From NCBI RefSeq assembly GCF_014384795.1, contig NZ_JACRSR010000001.1:496001-560000 (forward strand): a stretch of 64,000 nt of DNA, in the 5' to 3' direction. This DNA comes from Gehongia tenuis (GTDB lineage: Bacteria; Bacillota; Clostridia; Christensenellales; NSJ-53). The position numbers and the translations under genes were made by a program. Of the stretch, positions 34,213-43,522 are shown piece after piece (positions within the stretch are counted from its first letter, which is position 1; every line of letters begins with the position of its first letter). Under the pieces are notes generated by a model that did not search any database, was not told the DNA's origin, and worked only from the letters and a program-made list of their open reading frames with translations.

Positions 34213-36682
34213 GCGAAAGGAGCCGCCGAAGCCCACCGGCACCATTCAGCAGCGGTCGGTGGAGGATGTGCTGCACAACTCCATGATCCCCTACGCGGAA
34301 TACGTGATTTTGGAGCGGGCGCTGCCCCGGGTGGAGGACGGCCTCAAGCCGGTGCAGCGCAGGATCATCTACACCATGTTCGAGCTTGGGATCACGCCGG
34401 ACAAGCCCCACAGGAAATCCGCCCGCATCGTGGGCGACACCCTTGGAAAATACCATCCCCACGGGGATACGGCGGTGTACGACGCCATGGTGCGCATGGC
34501 CCAGGACTTCAATATGCGCTATCTATTGGTGGACGGGCACGGCAATTTCGGATCGGTGGACGGCGACTCGGCGGCGGCCATGCGTTACACCGAGGCGCGC
34601 CTGACCGAGCTTGCCATGGAGCTGATCCGGGACCTGGATAAGGACACGGTGCCCTTCAGCCTGAATTTCGACGACACCATGAAGGAGCCGGATCTCTTTC
34701 CCGGACGGTTCCCCAATCTTCTGGTGAACGGCGCCTCCGGCATCGCCGTGGGCCTTGCCACCAACATCCCGCCCCACAACCTCGGCGAGGTGATCGACGG
34801 GGTTATCGCCCAGATTGACGACCCGGATATCACGCTGGAAGGGCTGATGGAGCACGTCAAGGGCCCGGATTTTCCCACCGGCGGCACGCTCATCGGCACC
34901 GCGGAGATCAGGAAGGCCTATGAGACGGGCCGGGGCCGCATGGTCGTCCGGGCGGTCTGCCATATCGAGGAGAGCACGGCGGGACGGAGAAACATCGTCA
35001 TCACCGAGCTGCCCTATCAGGTGAACAAGGCCGCGCTGCTTGAAAAGATTTTGAAGCTCAGCGAGGAGCGCAAGGGCGTTCTCACGGGGATTCATGACAT
35101 TCGGGACGAATCGGACCGGACCGGCATGCGGGCGGTGATTGAGGTCAAAAAGGACGCCGACGCCGAGGTGATTTTGAATTACCTCTACAAATATTCCGAC
35201 CTTCAGGCGACCTTTGGCGCCAACATGGTGGCCATCGCCGACGGCAAGCCGGTGCTTATGGGCCTCAAGGCCATCAACGCCCACTACATCCAGCACCAGA
35301 AAAATGTGGTCACCCGCAGAACCCGCCACGAGCTGGCCCAGGCAAAGGCCAGGGCCCACATCCTGGAGGGTCTGGTGATCGCGGTGGAGAATATCGACGA
35401 GGTGATTCGGATCATCCGCCGGGCCGAGAGCGTGAAGGAGGCGCGGGAAAACCTCATGGCCCGCTTCGGTCTCACCCAGGTGCAGGCCCAGGCCATTCTG
35501 GATATGCGCCTTGCGCGGCTCACCGCCCTTGAGATTCTCTCCCTCAAGAAGGAGCTGGCGGAGCTCGAGAGACTGATTCGGAAGCTGGAGGGCATTCTGG
35601 GCTCGGAAAAGAAGCTCTTTGCGCTCATCAAGAGCGAGCTTCTGGAGATCAAGGCCCGCTTTGGCGATGAGCGCCGCACCCGCATCGAGGCGGACGCCGC
35701 CAAGGCCGAGATCAATCCCGAGGCCTTCAAAGTGGTGGAGGACGTGCTGGTGTGCGTGAGCCGGGGCGGCTTCGTCAAGAGCGTGAACCAGAAGAACATG
35801 GTCCGGCAGACCAACTTGGTCCGGCAGGCCAGGGAGCAGGACGGAGGCACGGCTCCGGAGGAGGTGCACCGCTTCGTCCTTGAAACGAATACCGCGGCAA
35901 AGCTCCTTCTGCTCACCAGCTTGGGCAATGCCTACCTGTGGAACGTGGAGAACCTGCCCGACGGCAAATGGAAGGACAAGGGCACCCATCTTTCCGGCAT
36001 CATTCCCGGCTTCGCCAAGGAGGAAAGGGTGCTGTTCGCGGAACCGGCTTCCTTCGAGGAAGGCGGCGAGCTCAACTTCTATACCGAAAGCGGCCAGGTG
36101 AAGCGGGGCCTTCTCGCGGACTACAACCTCAAAAAGACCAAGTTCGCCGCCCTCAAGCTGAAGGAGGGGGACGGCGTGGTGAATATCGAGCGGGTTCAGC
36201 CGGATCTGAACATCCTCATGATCACGGAAAAGGGCATGAGCATCTGCTTTGGCCAGGCGGATATCCCGGTGACCGGCCGGGTGGCCGCGGGCGTCAAGGG
36301 CATCAAGCTTTCCCCGGAGGACCGGGTGGTGTTCGCCCGGCAGGTGAGCGACGAAGGCGAGGTCGTCCTTATGAGCGACGGAGGCTACGGCAAGCGCAGC
36401 CTGCTTGTGGATTATGAACCCCAGGGCCGCAACGGCAAGGGCCTTAAAACCTTTGACTTCAAAAAGAACGGCGCGAACGGCACCCGCATCGTGGCGGCAT
36501 TCACCGTAAAGGAACCGCGGGACCTGGTGTTTGTGCAAAAGAGCGGGGAGCGGACGGTGCTCTCCAGCGAGGAAATTTTCATCGAGAACCGCTTCTCCAA
36601 GGGCCGGCCCATGGTGATGGTGCTCCTGGGGAACGATGTGGTGGACGCCTATCCCGCGCCGGCGGCACAGCCGGAGAATTAG
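34202..36682 (+). CDS. parC: Type II topoisomerase subunit A (topoisomerase IV ParC / second GyrA)
   Basis: This 826-aa DNA-cleaving subunit has the active-site tyrosine Y129 in [12 protein letters not shown], the quinolone-region helix [19 protein letters not shown] and a coiled-coil gate region (about 360-490). The C-terminal beta-pinwheel (about 500-815) lacks a canonical GyrA box (QRRGGKG) in the first blade. A degenerate QGRNGKG occurs late in the pinwheel, within [14 protein letters not shown]. This favours a ParC-type enzyme that does not wrap DNA as gyrase does. The usual serine of the HPHGDS motif is threonine (T90). It pairs with the overlapping B subunit. Confidence 0.85.
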   Translation: MPSKRKEPPKPTGTIQQRSVEDVLHNSMIPYAEYVILERALPRVEDGLKPVQRRIIYTMFELGITPDKPHRKSARIVGDTLGKYHPHGDTAVYDAMVRMAQDFNMRYLLVDGHGNFGSVDGDSAAAMRYTEARLTELAMELIRDLDKDTVPFSLNFDDTMKEPDLFPGRFPNLLVNGASGIAVGLATNIPPHNLGEVIDGVIAQIDDPDITLEGLMEHVKGPDFPTGGTLIGTAEIRKAYETGRGRMVVRAVCHIEESTAGRRNIVITELPYQVNKAALLEKILKLSEERKGVLTGIHDIRDESDRTGMRAVIEVKKDADAEVILNYLYKYSDLQATFGANMVAIADGKPVLMGLKAINAHYIQHQKNVVTRRTRHELAQAKARAHILEGLVIAVENIDEVIRIIRRAESVKEARENLMARFGLTQVQAQAILDMRLARLTALEILSLKKELAELERLIRKLEGILGSEKKLFALIKSELLEIKARFGDERRTRIEADAAKAEINPEAFKVVEDVLVCVSRGGFVKSVNQKNMVRQTNLVRQAREQDGGTAPEEVHRFVLETNTAAKLLLLTSLGNAYLWNVENLPDGKWKDKGTHLSGIIPGFAKEERVLFAEPASFEEGGELNFYTESGQVKRGLLADYNLKKTKFAALKLKEGDGVVNIERVQPDLNILMITEKGMSICFGQADIPVTGRVAAGVKGIKLSPEDRVVFARQVSDEGEVVLMSDGGYGKRSLLVDYEPQGRNGKGLKTFDFKKNGANGTRIVAAFTVKEPRDLVFVQKSGERTVLSSEEIFIENRFSKGRPMVMVLLGNDVVDAYPAPAAQPEN

Positions 36683-36688
36683 AACAGC

Positions 36689-36716
36689 AAAAAAGCCCCC
36701 CGCGGGGGCTTTTTTT
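36689..36716. terminator. Bidirectional terminator between parC-like and MATE genes
   Basis: AAAAAAGCCCCC and GGGGGCTTTTTT pair around a CGC loop, with a T tract on either strand. It serves both convergent genes. Confidence 0.93.
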
Positions 36717-36723
36717 GATGGGT

Positions 36724-38085
36724 TCAGGATTTCGAGAGGATGCCTTCCTGCACCAGATCCCGTTTCCAGCGGTTGGATCTCATGTACGCGAGGCCCACCA
36801 CGATGGACACGGCGGAGGCGATGGGCGCCGCAAGGCCGATACCGAAAAGGGGCGCCGCCGGGAAGGCGCTCTCCAGCAGGAACACCAGCGGGATGCGCAC
36901 CAGGAAGGTGGACAGAAGGCCGTTGGCCATGGAAAAGACGGTGCTGCCGCAGCCGTTGAAGAAGCCGTTCATGCAGAACACGAAGGCCACCATCAAAAAG
37001 TCGAGGCTGAAGGCCCGCATGTACTGCACGCCCGCCGCCGTCACATCCCCTTCCGCGCCGAACAGTCCCATCACCGATTCCGGCGCGAGCTGCACCCACA
37101 AGAAGAACACACTGGCGGCGGCCAGGGAGAAGGCGATGCCGGTGTACATGGTTTTGCGGGCCCTCTCCGGCTGCCCGGCGCCCATGTTTTGGGCGGCCAT
37201 GGAGGAGATGGCCCCGGACAGGGCCGTTGCGGGCAGCATGGCGAATCCGTCGAATTTTCCCGCGATGCCCACCGCCGCCGAGGCCGCAACGCCGAGGGCG
37301 TTCACCGCCGCGGAGATGATGAGAAAGGACAGATTGACCATGCTCTCCTGCAGGGAGATGGGAAGTCCCAGTTTTAAAATGCGCAGCGTCTTGCCCCGGT
37401 GCAGGCGAAAGCTTTTGAGTTTGAAGTCGAACAGGAAGTCCCGCCGCTTCAGGTAGATGATGGACAGCACCATGCTCACGGCCTGGGAGAGAATGGTGGC
37501 AAGAGCCGCGCCCCATGCACCCATCCCCAGGGGTCCCACAAAAAGCAGATCCAGCACGATGTTCAAAATGCAGGCAACGGCGATGAAGATGAGGGGCCGG
37601 GTGGAGTCGCCCATACCCCGGAGCACCGCGCTGATGCCGTTGTACATCAGCGTGAACAGGATGCCGCAAAAGGCCACCTGACTGTACTGCCGGGCCTGAT
37701 CCAAGGCCTCCGGCGGCGTTTGAAGCCAGCCCAGGATGGGCTCCAGCATGGCGAACATCACGGCGGTGAGCACAAGCCCCGCGATGATGAACAGCGTGAG
37801 CATGGACCCGATGGTCTCGCGGATGTCGCCCTCCATTCTGGCCCCGACGTACTGGGCGATGAGGATGGTCCCGCCCAGGGTCACGCCCACCACCAGGCTG
37901 TTGATGATCATCATGATCTGGGAGCCGATGGACACCGCCGAGATGCCCGAAGCATCGGTGAACCAGCCCACCACCGCCACATCCACCGTCCCATACAGGG
38001 CCTGCAAGAAGTTGGCCGCTAAAAAAGGCAGGGCAAAAATGATGAGGTTTTTGCGAATGCTGCCTTCCGTCAGATTTCTTTGCAC
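36724..38085 (-). CDS. MATE family multidrug/cation antiporter
   Basis: This polytopic protein of about 453 aa has twelve hydrophobic segments in two similar halves, with the conserved MATE elements ALPFLAANFLQALYGTVDVAVVGW at the N-terminus, GTILIAQYVGARMEGDI, and GLPISLQESMVNLSFLIISAAVN opening the second half. The DinF/NorM-type family expels drugs or metabolites in exchange for Na+ or H+. GGAGG lies seven bases before GTG 38085, preferred to the TTG just upstream. It stands alone with its own promoter. Substrate is unknown. Confidence 0.93.
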   Translation of the reverse strand: MQRNLTEGSIRKNLIIFALPFLAANFLQALYGTVDVAVVGWFTDASGISAVSIGSQIMMIINSLVVGVTLGGTILIAQYVGARMEGDIRETIGSMLTLFIIAGLVLTAVMFAMLEPILGWLQTPPEALDQARQYSQVAFCGILFTLMYNGISAVLRGMGDSTRPLIFIAVACILNIVLDLLFVGPLGMGAWGAALATILSQAVSMVLSIIYLKRRDFLFDFKLKSFRLHRGKTLRILKLGLPISLQESMVNLSFLIISAAVNALGVAASAAVGIAGKFDGFAMLPATALSGAISSMAAQNMGAGQPERARKTMYTGIAFSLAAASVFFLWVQLAPESVMGLFGAEGDVTAAGVQYMRAFSLDFLMVAFVFCMNGFFNGCGSTVFSMANGLLSTFLVRIPLVFLLESAFPAAPLFGIGLAAPIASAVSIVVGLAYMRSNRWKRDLVQEGILSKS

Positions 38086-38109
38086 CAAAGTTCCTCCTTC
38101 CCTAAAAAA

Positions 38110-38138
38110 AGCATAAAGGATTGTCCGATTTTTTTCAA
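38110..38138 (-). promoter_or_regulatory. Promoter of the MATE gene
   Basis: On the minus strand TTGAAA (38138-38133) and TATGCT (38115-38110) are 17 bases apart. It is divergent from the promoter at 38145-38173, leaving only 6 bases between the two -35 elements. Confidence 0.7.
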
Positions 38139-38144
38139 CCGATA

Positions 38145-38173
38145 TTGACTTTAGCGCCGAGAAACGTTATATT
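38145..38173 (+). promoter_or_regulatory. Promoter of the zinc-less dehydrogenase gene
   Basis: TTGACT (38145-38150) and TATATT (38168-38173) are 17 bases apart, with about 55 bases of leader before the gene. Confidence 0.75.
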
Positions 38174-38232
38174 GTAACTATAGAAAATCGTTTCACCAAA
38201 ATATTAGGAGGACTGGAAAGGAAGGAGTAGCT

Positions 38233-39255
38233 ATGAAATCACTGAATTTTATGTATCCTGAGGCCCGCAAAGTGGAAATCTGGGAACAGGATGTGGCTCC
38301 CATGGGGGAGAACGACGTTCTTTGCCAAGCTGAAACGTCCCTCATGTCGGTGGGTACGGAGATTATCTGCCTAAGGGGCATCTTCGATCCCGGCACCAAC
38401 TGGTATGACTGGGTTAAATATCCCTTCACCCCCGGCTACAGCATGGTGGCGAAGATTCTGGAGACGGGCAAAGGGGTGACGAAGTTCAAGGCGGGCGACC
38501 GGGTCTTCGTGCCTGCCAAGCACCATCAGTATTTTGTGGCCTCCGAGGACCGTTTGGACCCCATCCCCGAGGAAATATCCTCGGAAGAGGCGGCCTGGAC
38601 GGAGATCGGCCGCATCACCAGCAACGGCATCCGCAAGCTGCAGGTGCAGATGGGCGACTTTGTGGTGATGATCGGCGCGGGCATCATCGGCCAGATGGCC
38701 ATGCAGTTTGCGAAGGTCTGCGGCGCCACCCGCATCGTGTGCATTGACACCGATCCCCTGGATTTCCGGCTGAAAAAGGCCAAGGAGCTCGCCGCCACGG
38801 ACACCCTGCGCATGAAGGCGATCGACGCGGCGGACATCATCCGGGAAATGACGGACGGCAGAATGGCGGACGTGGTCATCGATGCGACCGGCCATCCGGA
38901 GACGCTGGCCCAGGCCTGCGTGCTCACCCGCAAGTACGGCAAGCTGCTCATTCTGGGCGACTGCCCCACCCCCTCCAAGCAGCCGCTGGGACCGGGCGTG
39001 ATCTCCAATTTCCTCAATCTGTACGGCGTACATTCCAGCACCCTGGCGGACACGTACAACTGGTTCTATCCCTACACCCCCTCCACCAGCCGCAAGATCA
39101 TCCACGACCTCATGCTGCAGGGCCGGCTCAACGTGAAGGATCTCATCACCCGCAGGGCGGATCCCCGGGAGGCTCCGGAAATCTACATGGGCATGGTGGA
39201 CGGCGTTCGTCCCGAACTGGGCGTCATCTACGACTGGAACAAACTCTATCAATAA
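38233..39255 (+). CDS. Medium-chain dehydrogenase/reductase lacking catalytic zinc ligands
   Basis: This 340-aa protein has the MDR layout: a GroES-like N-terminal domain, a Rossmann domain with IGAGIIGQMAMQFAK and an acidic strand end VCIDTDPLD, suggesting NAD. The position of the catalytic-zinc cysteine reads SLMSVGTEI, so the cysteine is serine, as in the SxGTE subgroup that includes BchC-like dehydrogenases. H/E of the zinc site (usually GHE) is replaced by PGYSMV. A zinc-independent oxidoreductase is likely, with unknown substrate. GGAAAGGAAGGAG precedes the ATG. It is monocistronic between a good promoter and terminator. Confidence 0.85.
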   Translation: MKSLNFMYPEARKVEIWEQDVAPMGENDVLCQAETSLMSVGTEIICLRGIFDPGTNWYDWVKYPFTPGYSMVAKILETGKGVTKFKAGDRVFVPAKHHQYFVASEDRLDPIPEEISSEEAAWTEIGRITSNGIRKLQVQMGDFVVMIGAGIIGQMAMQFAKVCGATRIVCIDTDPLDFRLKKAKELAATDTLRMKAIDAADIIREMTDGRMADVVIDATGHPETLAQACVLTRKYGKLLILGDCPTPSKQPLGPGVISNFLNLYGVHSSTLADTYNWFYPYTPSTSRKIIHDLMLQGRLNVKDLITRRADPREAPEIYMGMVDGVRPELGVIYDWNKLYQ

Positions 39256-39263
39256 TAAAGGAG

Positions 39264-39289
39264 AAGAGGCCGGAGACGGCCTCTTTTTT
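39264..39289 (+). terminator. Terminator after the dehydrogenase
   Basis: GAGGCCG and CGGCCTC (extended by AA/TT pairs) form a stem around GAGA, followed by six T residues. Confidence 0.92.
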
Positions 39290-39325
39290 ATGCCCAAACC
39301 GCAAATGGTTTTTCCCGCCGGGATG

Positions 39326-39334
39326 TGCTATAAT
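39326..39334 (+). promoter_or_regulatory. Extended -10 promoter of adenine deaminase
   Basis: TG-C-TATAAT is a perfect extended -10 element about 30 bases before the start codon. No strong -35 is visible, as expected for this promoter class. The leader is too short for a purine riboswitch. Confidence 0.6.
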
Positions 39335-39363
39335 CTAACCCATAACCTGAAGGGAGGGTGTGG

Positions 39364-40983
39364 ATGAAAAAGTATGACTGGGTTCTAAAGAACGGCCGGT
39401 ACCTTGCAGGGGACAAGCTCATCTGGGGTGAGATCGCCCTCAGCGGCGGGCGGATTGCCGCCCTTTCGGAGAATCTTTCCGGGGAGCGGGAGCTGGACCT
39501 TCAGGGCGGCATCGTGGTTCCCACCCTGATCGACGGGCACATCCACCTGGAGTCGGCCATGGTTTCCCCGGCGGAATTTGCGCGCACAGTGCTGCCCCAC
39601 GGCACCGGCGCGGTGGTTGCCGATCCCCATGAGATCGCCAACGTTCTTGGCACAAAGGGTCTTGATTATATGCTGGCCGCCACGGAAGGCCTGCCGGTGG
39701 ACGTGTATTTCATGCTGCCTTCCTGTGTGCCCGCGGCGCCGGGTGAGGAGAACGGCGCCACCCTCACGGCGGCGGACCTCAGGCCCTATCTTGACCATCC
39801 CCGGGTGCTGGGTCTTGGCGAGGTGATGGACGTGGGGAGCGTGGTGAAGGGCGATCCGGACATGCTGGAAAAGCTTGCGGACGCCAAGGCGGCGGGCAAG
39901 CGGATCGACGGCCACGCGCCGGGCGTGACGGGGGAGATCCTCGCCGCTTACGCGGCGGCGGGGGTGACTTCCGATCACGAGTGCACGAACCTGGCCGAGG
40001 CTAGGGAGAAGCTGGACGCCGGTATGTGGATCATGATTCGGGAGGGCACGGCGGCCCGAAACATGGAGGCGCTGGCCGGTCTGATGGCCGAGGACCCGGG
40101 CAGGATCATGCTGGTCACCGATGACAAACATCCCGGCGACCTGATCGCCGGTCATTTGGACGCCAATATCCGAAAGGCGGCGGCGCTGGGAGCGGACCCG
40201 GCGCGGGCGACCGCGCTGGTCACGGCGAGGCCGGCGGAATATTTCGGACTTGAGCATCTCGGCGCCATTGCGCCGGGCAGGGAGGCCAGCTTTCTCATCA
40301 CTTCGGACCTCGCGGAAATGGAGGTTATGGAGGTGTGGAAGCGGGGCAGGAAGGTCTATGACCGGCAGAGGGGTGTGCTGCCCTTCCGGGAGCCGGAGAT
40401 CCCGGCGGAGCTTTGCCGAAGGGCGGAGAACACCTTCCATCTTGCGCCCCTGACCCCGGCGGATTTCGATATGTCCGCCGAGCCGGAGGGGCCGGTGATC
40501 GGTCTGGTGCCGGGGGAGATCATCACGAGGAAGCTTCCCGCCGCCGCGAAGGAGGCGCGGAACGCGCTGGCCGTGGTGGAGCGCCACAAAAACACCGGAC
40601 ATATCGGCCGGGCCTGGATCACGGGCTATGGCCTTCGGCGGGGCGCCGTGGCCACCACGGTGGCCCATGACAGCCACAACCTGATCGTGGCGGGCGCCTC
40701 CCCGGAGGAGATGGCCCTCGCCGCCGAGACCGTGCGTAAAAGCGGCGGCGGTCTGGCGGTGGTGGCGGGGGAGCGGGTGCTGGGCCACCTGGCCCTGCCG
40801 GTGGCGGGCATCATGAGCCGGCTCACCGCCGCCGAGGCGGAAGCCGGCCTGGAGGCGCTGCGCCACATGGCCCGGGAGCTGGGCGTGTCCCCGGATATCG
40901 ATCCGTTCATGACTCTGGCTTTTGTGAGCCTTCCGGTCATTCCCGCCCTGCGCCTCACCTGCGGCGGCCTGGTGGAATGCTGA
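39364..40983 (+). CDS. ade: Adenine deaminase
   Basis: This 539-aa amidohydrolase converts adenine to hypoxanthine and ammonia in purine salvage. Metal motifs include IDGHIHLESAM, the conserved VADPHEIANVLG, IDGHAPGVTGE and SDHECTNLAEA, and VTDDKHPGDL. The C-terminal third, with KNTGHIGRAWITGYGL and TVAHDSHNLIVAG, is specific to adenine deaminases of the AdeC type. GGAGGG is well spaced for ATG 39364, so the GTG two codons upstream is not used. The gene is monocistronic. No regulatory RNA was recognised. Confidence 0.95.
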   Translation: MKKYDWVLKNGRYLAGDKLIWGEIALSGGRIAALSENLSGERELDLQGGIVVPTLIDGHIHLESAMVSPAEFARTVLPHGTGAVVADPHEIANVLGTKGLDYMLAATEGLPVDVYFMLPSCVPAAPGEENGATLTAADLRPYLDHPRVLGLGEVMDVGSVVKGDPDMLEKLADAKAAGKRIDGHAPGVTGEILAAYAAAGVTSDHECTNLAEAREKLDAGMWIMIREGTAARNMEALAGLMAEDPGRIMLVTDDKHPGDLIAGHLDANIRKAAALGADPARATALVTARPAEYFGLEHLGAIAPGREASFLITSDLAEMEVMEVWKRGRKVYDRQRGVLPFREPEIPAELCRRAENTFHLAPLTPADFDMSAEPEGPVIGLVPGEIITRKLPAAAKEARNALAVVERHKNTGHIGRAWITGYGLRRGAVATTVAHDSHNLIVAGASPEEMALAAETVRKSGGGLAVVAGERVLGHLALPVAGIMSRLTAAEAEAGLEALRHMARELGVSPDIDPFMTLAFVSLPVIPALRLTCGGLVEC

Positions 40984-41012
40984 CCCGGCATGGCGGTCCA
41001 TGCGCCCACAAG

Positions 41013-41055
41013 ATCCCTTCCCTGTCGAAAAGGACAAGGAAGGGATACTTTTTTG
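41013..41055 (+). terminator. Terminator after adenine deaminase
   Basis: ATCCCTTCC pairs with GGAAGGGAT, and the inner TGTC/GACA extends the stem. A T-rich tail (ACTTTTTTG) follows. Confidence 0.88.
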
Positions 41056-41094
41056 TCCGATTGTGGAATACCATACCTGGAGGGGGGATAAGGT

Positions 41095-41871
41095 ATGCGT
41101 ATCATTCGCATCTACAATCGAAAGAAAGCCATCGCCGTGCTGTGCCTTGTGGGCGTTTTGGCCGTGGCCGTGGTGGGCGGTCTGGTATGGGGCGGAACCG
41201 CCGTGGTGGGCGCCTTTGCCGCCGAACGGGAGCTGCCTATCTACGGCGTGAACCGCCAGGACAACAAGATTGCCATCAGCTTTGACGCGGCCTGGGGCTC
41301 GGAAAAGACCGAGGGCATCATGGATATTCTGGAGGAGCACGGCGTTCGCGCCACTTTCTTTTTGGTGGGGTTCTGGGTGGATGCCTATCCGGAAAAGACG
41401 CAGGCCATCGCGGCGCGGGGCCATGAGATCGGCAACCATTCCACCGATCACCCGGAGATGTCCAAACTTTCGGAGGAGCAGATCCGCATGGAGCTCAACA
41501 CCACCTCCGAGAAGATCGAGGCGCTGACCGGCGTGCGGCCGGTGCTCTTCCGGCCGCCCTTCGGCGACTACAACAACCGGCTCATCCGCACCGCTAAGGC
41601 CGAGGGCTATATTCCCATCCAATGGTCCGTGGACAGTCTGGACTGGAAGAATCTTGGGGTGGACCCGTTGGTGCGGCGGGTGACGGAGAATGTGGAGAGC
41701 GGATCCATCATCCTTTGCCACAACAATTCCGATTACATTCTGGAGGCCCTGCCCCAGATTTTGGACTACTGTCAAAGCAAGGGATACGAATTCGTGCCCA
41801 TTTCAGAGCTCATCTACCCCGGGGAATGCGCCATTGACAATGCGGGCATGCAGCAGCCTCCCGAGCCTTGA
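41095..41871 (+). CDS. Polysaccharide deacetylase (PdaB/NodB-homology family)
   Basis: A basic N-terminus and one membrane helix (AIAVLCLVGVLAVAVVGGLVWGG) export a NodB-fold domain. Motif 1 reads ISFDAAWG, the form seen in sporulation PdaB-type proteins rather than the usual FDDG. Motif 2 is HSTDHPEMSK with the two zinc histidines, motif 3 is FRPPFGDYN and motif 4 includes WSVDSLDWKN. The family removes acetyl groups from peptidoglycan or chitin-like glycans, and PdaB acts late in spore formation. With spoVM in the same window, a spore-cortex role is plausible. Confidence 0.88.
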   Translation: MRIIRIYNRKKAIAVLCLVGVLAVAVVGGLVWGGTAVVGAFAAERELPIYGVNRQDNKIAISFDAAWGSEKTEGIMDILEEHGVRATFFLVGFWVDAYPEKTQAIAARGHEIGNHSTDHPEMSKLSEEQIRMELNTTSEKIEALTGVRPVLFRPPFGDYNNRLIRTAKAEGYIPIQWSVDSLDWKNLGVDPLVRRVTENVESGSIILCHNNSDYILEALPQILDYCQSKGYEFVPISELIYPGECAIDNAGMQQPPEP

Positions 41872-41950
41872 CGGCGGGGGGCTTGAATTTGCGGAGTTGA
41901 AATGATAAAATGCTGGGACATCGCACTTTTTATTCAAGGAGGCGGGTCCC

Positions 41951-42466
41951 ATGAAAATTGCAGTCCTGGGCTACAGCGGTTCGGGCAAGTCCACACTGGC
42001 GGGGAGGCTGGGGGAATACTTTCAGGTGCCGGTGCTCCATCTGGACGCGGTAAACTTCCTGCCCCATTGGCAGGAACGGGATGAAGAGGAAGGCCGGGCC
42101 ATGGTGCGCGCCTTTATGGAGAGGGACGGCTGGGTGATCGATGGCAACTACCGGCGCTTCCTGCAGGCGGAGCGGCTGGCGGCGGCGGATTGGATCATCT
42201 TCATGGATTTTCCAAGGCGGGTGTGCTTCTACCGGGCCTTTCGACGGTATCTCACCTTCCGGGGACGGGTGCGGGACAGCATTGCGGAAGGCTGTGAGGA
42301 AAAGTTTGATTGGACCTTCGCCAAATGGATCCTGGTGGATGGCCGGAAACGGCGGGTGCGGGAGAACTACCGCGCCATCTGTGAAAAGTATGGGGAAAAG
42401 ACCACCGTCTGCCGATCCTCAAGGGATGTGGGACGCCTGTGGAAAACCTTGGAGGACGCACGTTAG
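41951..42466 (+). CDS. P-loop nucleotide kinase-like protein (FlaR/topology-modulation family)
   Basis: This 171-aa protein has Walker A GYSGSGKST (7-15), LHLDAVNFLPHW, WVIDGNYRR and DWIIFMDFPRR, matching the adenylate-kinase-like family often annotated DNA topology modulation protein FlaR. The true substrate of this family is not established to my knowledge. CAAGGAGGCGGG precedes the ATG. A TTGAAT (41883) and GATAAA (41904) pair with a short 15-base spacer could be a weak promoter. The last codons form part of the terminator stem. Confidence 0.82.
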   Translation: MKIAVLGYSGSGKSTLAGRLGEYFQVPVLHLDAVNFLPHWQERDEEEGRAMVRAFMERDGWVIDGNYRRFLQAERLAAADWIIFMDFPRRVCFYRAFRRYLTFRGRVRDSIAEGCEEKFDWTFAKWILVDGRKRRVRENYRAICEKYGEKTTVCRSSRDVGRLWKTLEDAR

Positions 42467-42478
42467 TGCGTCCTTTTT
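42454..42478 (+). terminator. Terminator overlapping the P-loop kinase stop codon
   Basis: GGACGCAC and GTGCGTCC form an 8-bp stem around GTTA, followed by five T residues. The stop codon TAG (42464-42466) spans the end of the loop and the first base of the 3' arm. Confidence 0.92.
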
Positions 42479-42495
42479 GCGTCTGGGCATGGGGG

Positions 42496-42524
42496 TTGAC
42501 GGAAGGGGATGCCCGTGGTAGGAT
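42496..42524 (+). promoter_or_regulatory. Promoter of the AbrB-ABC exporter operon
   Basis: TTGACG (42496-42501) and TAGGAT (42519-42524) are 17 bases apart, about 50 bases before the AbrB-like start. The AbrB-like product may itself bind here. Confidence 0.65.
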
Positions 42525-42572
42525 AAGTATGAAAAGTATGATTAGTTTAAAATGTTGAACGGAGGCGGTAAC

Positions 42573-42794
42573 ATGGCGGCCACGGGAAAGTATGCTTGGA
42601 CGGCCAAGGTGGGGGAGAAGGGCCAAATTGTTATTCCCAAGGAGGCGCGGGAGGTCTTTGACATCCACCCGGGGGATACGGTGCTGCTCCTTGGGGACGT
42701 GAATCAGGGGATCGCCATCGTGCGGAACGATCAGTTCCTGCAGTTTGCCCAAGCGGTGCTGAAGGCTCAGCAGCCTCAGGAGGAGGAGCCATGA
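42573..42794 (+). CDS. AbrB/SpoVT-type transcriptional regulator
   Basis: This 73-aa swapped-hairpin DNA-binding protein has the AbrB fold signature TAKVGEKGQIVIPKEAREVFDIHPGDTVLLLGD. GGAGGCGG precedes ATG 42573, so an earlier ATG at 42552 is not used. It overlaps the following ATPase gene by ATGA. Small AbrB proteins linked to ABC exporters are common in Clostridia and probably control their own operon. Signal and operator are unknown. Confidence 0.9.
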   Translation: MAATGKYAWTAKVGEKGQIVIPKEAREVFDIHPGDTVLLLGDVNQGIAIVRNDQFLQFAQAVLKAQQPQEEEP

Positions 42795-43522
42795 ACGGGG
42801 TGGAGGCGTCGGGCCTCACCAAGCGCTATAAGGAGCGGACGGCGGTGGATGCTCTCAGCTTTGCCATTGGCGAGGGGGAGATGTTCGCGCTTTTAGGACA
42901 GAACGGCGCCGGCAAGACCACCACCATCAAGATGCTGTGCGGGCTGGTTCGGCCCACGGCGGGGGAAGCGAGGGTGATGGGTCATGATGTGGTGCGGGAG
43001 ACGGCGGCGGTGAAGGCGATCCTCAACGTATCCCCCCAGGAGACGGCGGTGGCGGCCAAGCTCACCGTGCGGGAAAATCTGGAGCTCATTGCCAGGATCT
43101 ACGGCCTGAGCAGAGCGGAGGCGAAGGCGCGGGCTGAAGAGATGCTGCGGGTCTTCGCCCTGACCGAACGGGCGGGGGACCGGGCGAAGAAGCTTTCCGG
43201 CGGCATGCAGCGCCGGCTCAGTATCGCCATGGCGCTGATATCCCGGCCTGCGGTGCTCTTCCTTGACGAACCCACGCTGGGCCTGGACGTACGGGCCCGG
43301 CGGGCCTTGTGGAAGCTGATTGAGGAACTGAAGGGCAGGATCACCATTGTGCTGACCACCCACTACCTGGAGGAGGCGGAGGCTTTGGCCGACCGCATCG
43401 GTATTCTGAGCGGCGGGAGGATGAAGGCGCTGGGCACGGCGGCGGAAATCGAGGCGGCAACCGGCACGGCCAGCCTGGAGGAAGCCTTTTTGGCCCTGAC
43501 GGAAGAGGAGGCGACGGCATGA
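42791..43522 (+). CDS. ABC-2 type exporter ATP-binding protein
   Basis: This 243-aa ATPase has Walker A GQNGAGKTTTIKML, signature KLSGGMQRRLSIAMALI and Walker B AVLFLDEPTLGLDVRARRALW, the pattern of DrrA/CcmA-type exporters for drugs, peptides or polysaccharide. It overlaps the AbrB gene upstream and the permease gene downstream by ATGA each, so the trio is tightly coupled. Substrate is not evident. Confidence 0.94.
   Translation: MNGVEASGLTKRYKERTAVDALSFAIGEGEMFALLGQNGAGKTTTIKMLCGLVRPTAGEARVMGHDVVRETAAVKAILNVSPQETAVAAKLTVRENLELIARIYGLSRAEAKARAEEMLRVFALTERAGDRAKKLSGGMQRRLSIAMALISRPAVLFLDEPTLGLDVRARRALWKLIEELKGRITIVLTTHYLEEAEALADRIGILSGGRMKALGTAAEIEAATGTASLEEAFLALTEEEATA

Noticed and set aside
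34523-37669. Very long open frame of over 1000 codons on the minus strand
   Set aside because: It lies antisense to the parC-like gene and overlaps the MATE gene in another frame. Its translation is rich in H, L, G, A and R, as expected from shadows of GC-rich genes, and matches no family.
39300-39363. Possible purine riboswitch before adenine deaminase
   Set aside because: The extended -10 at 39326-39334 leaves only about 25 bases of leader, too short for a purine aptamer, and no conserved aptamer core was seen.
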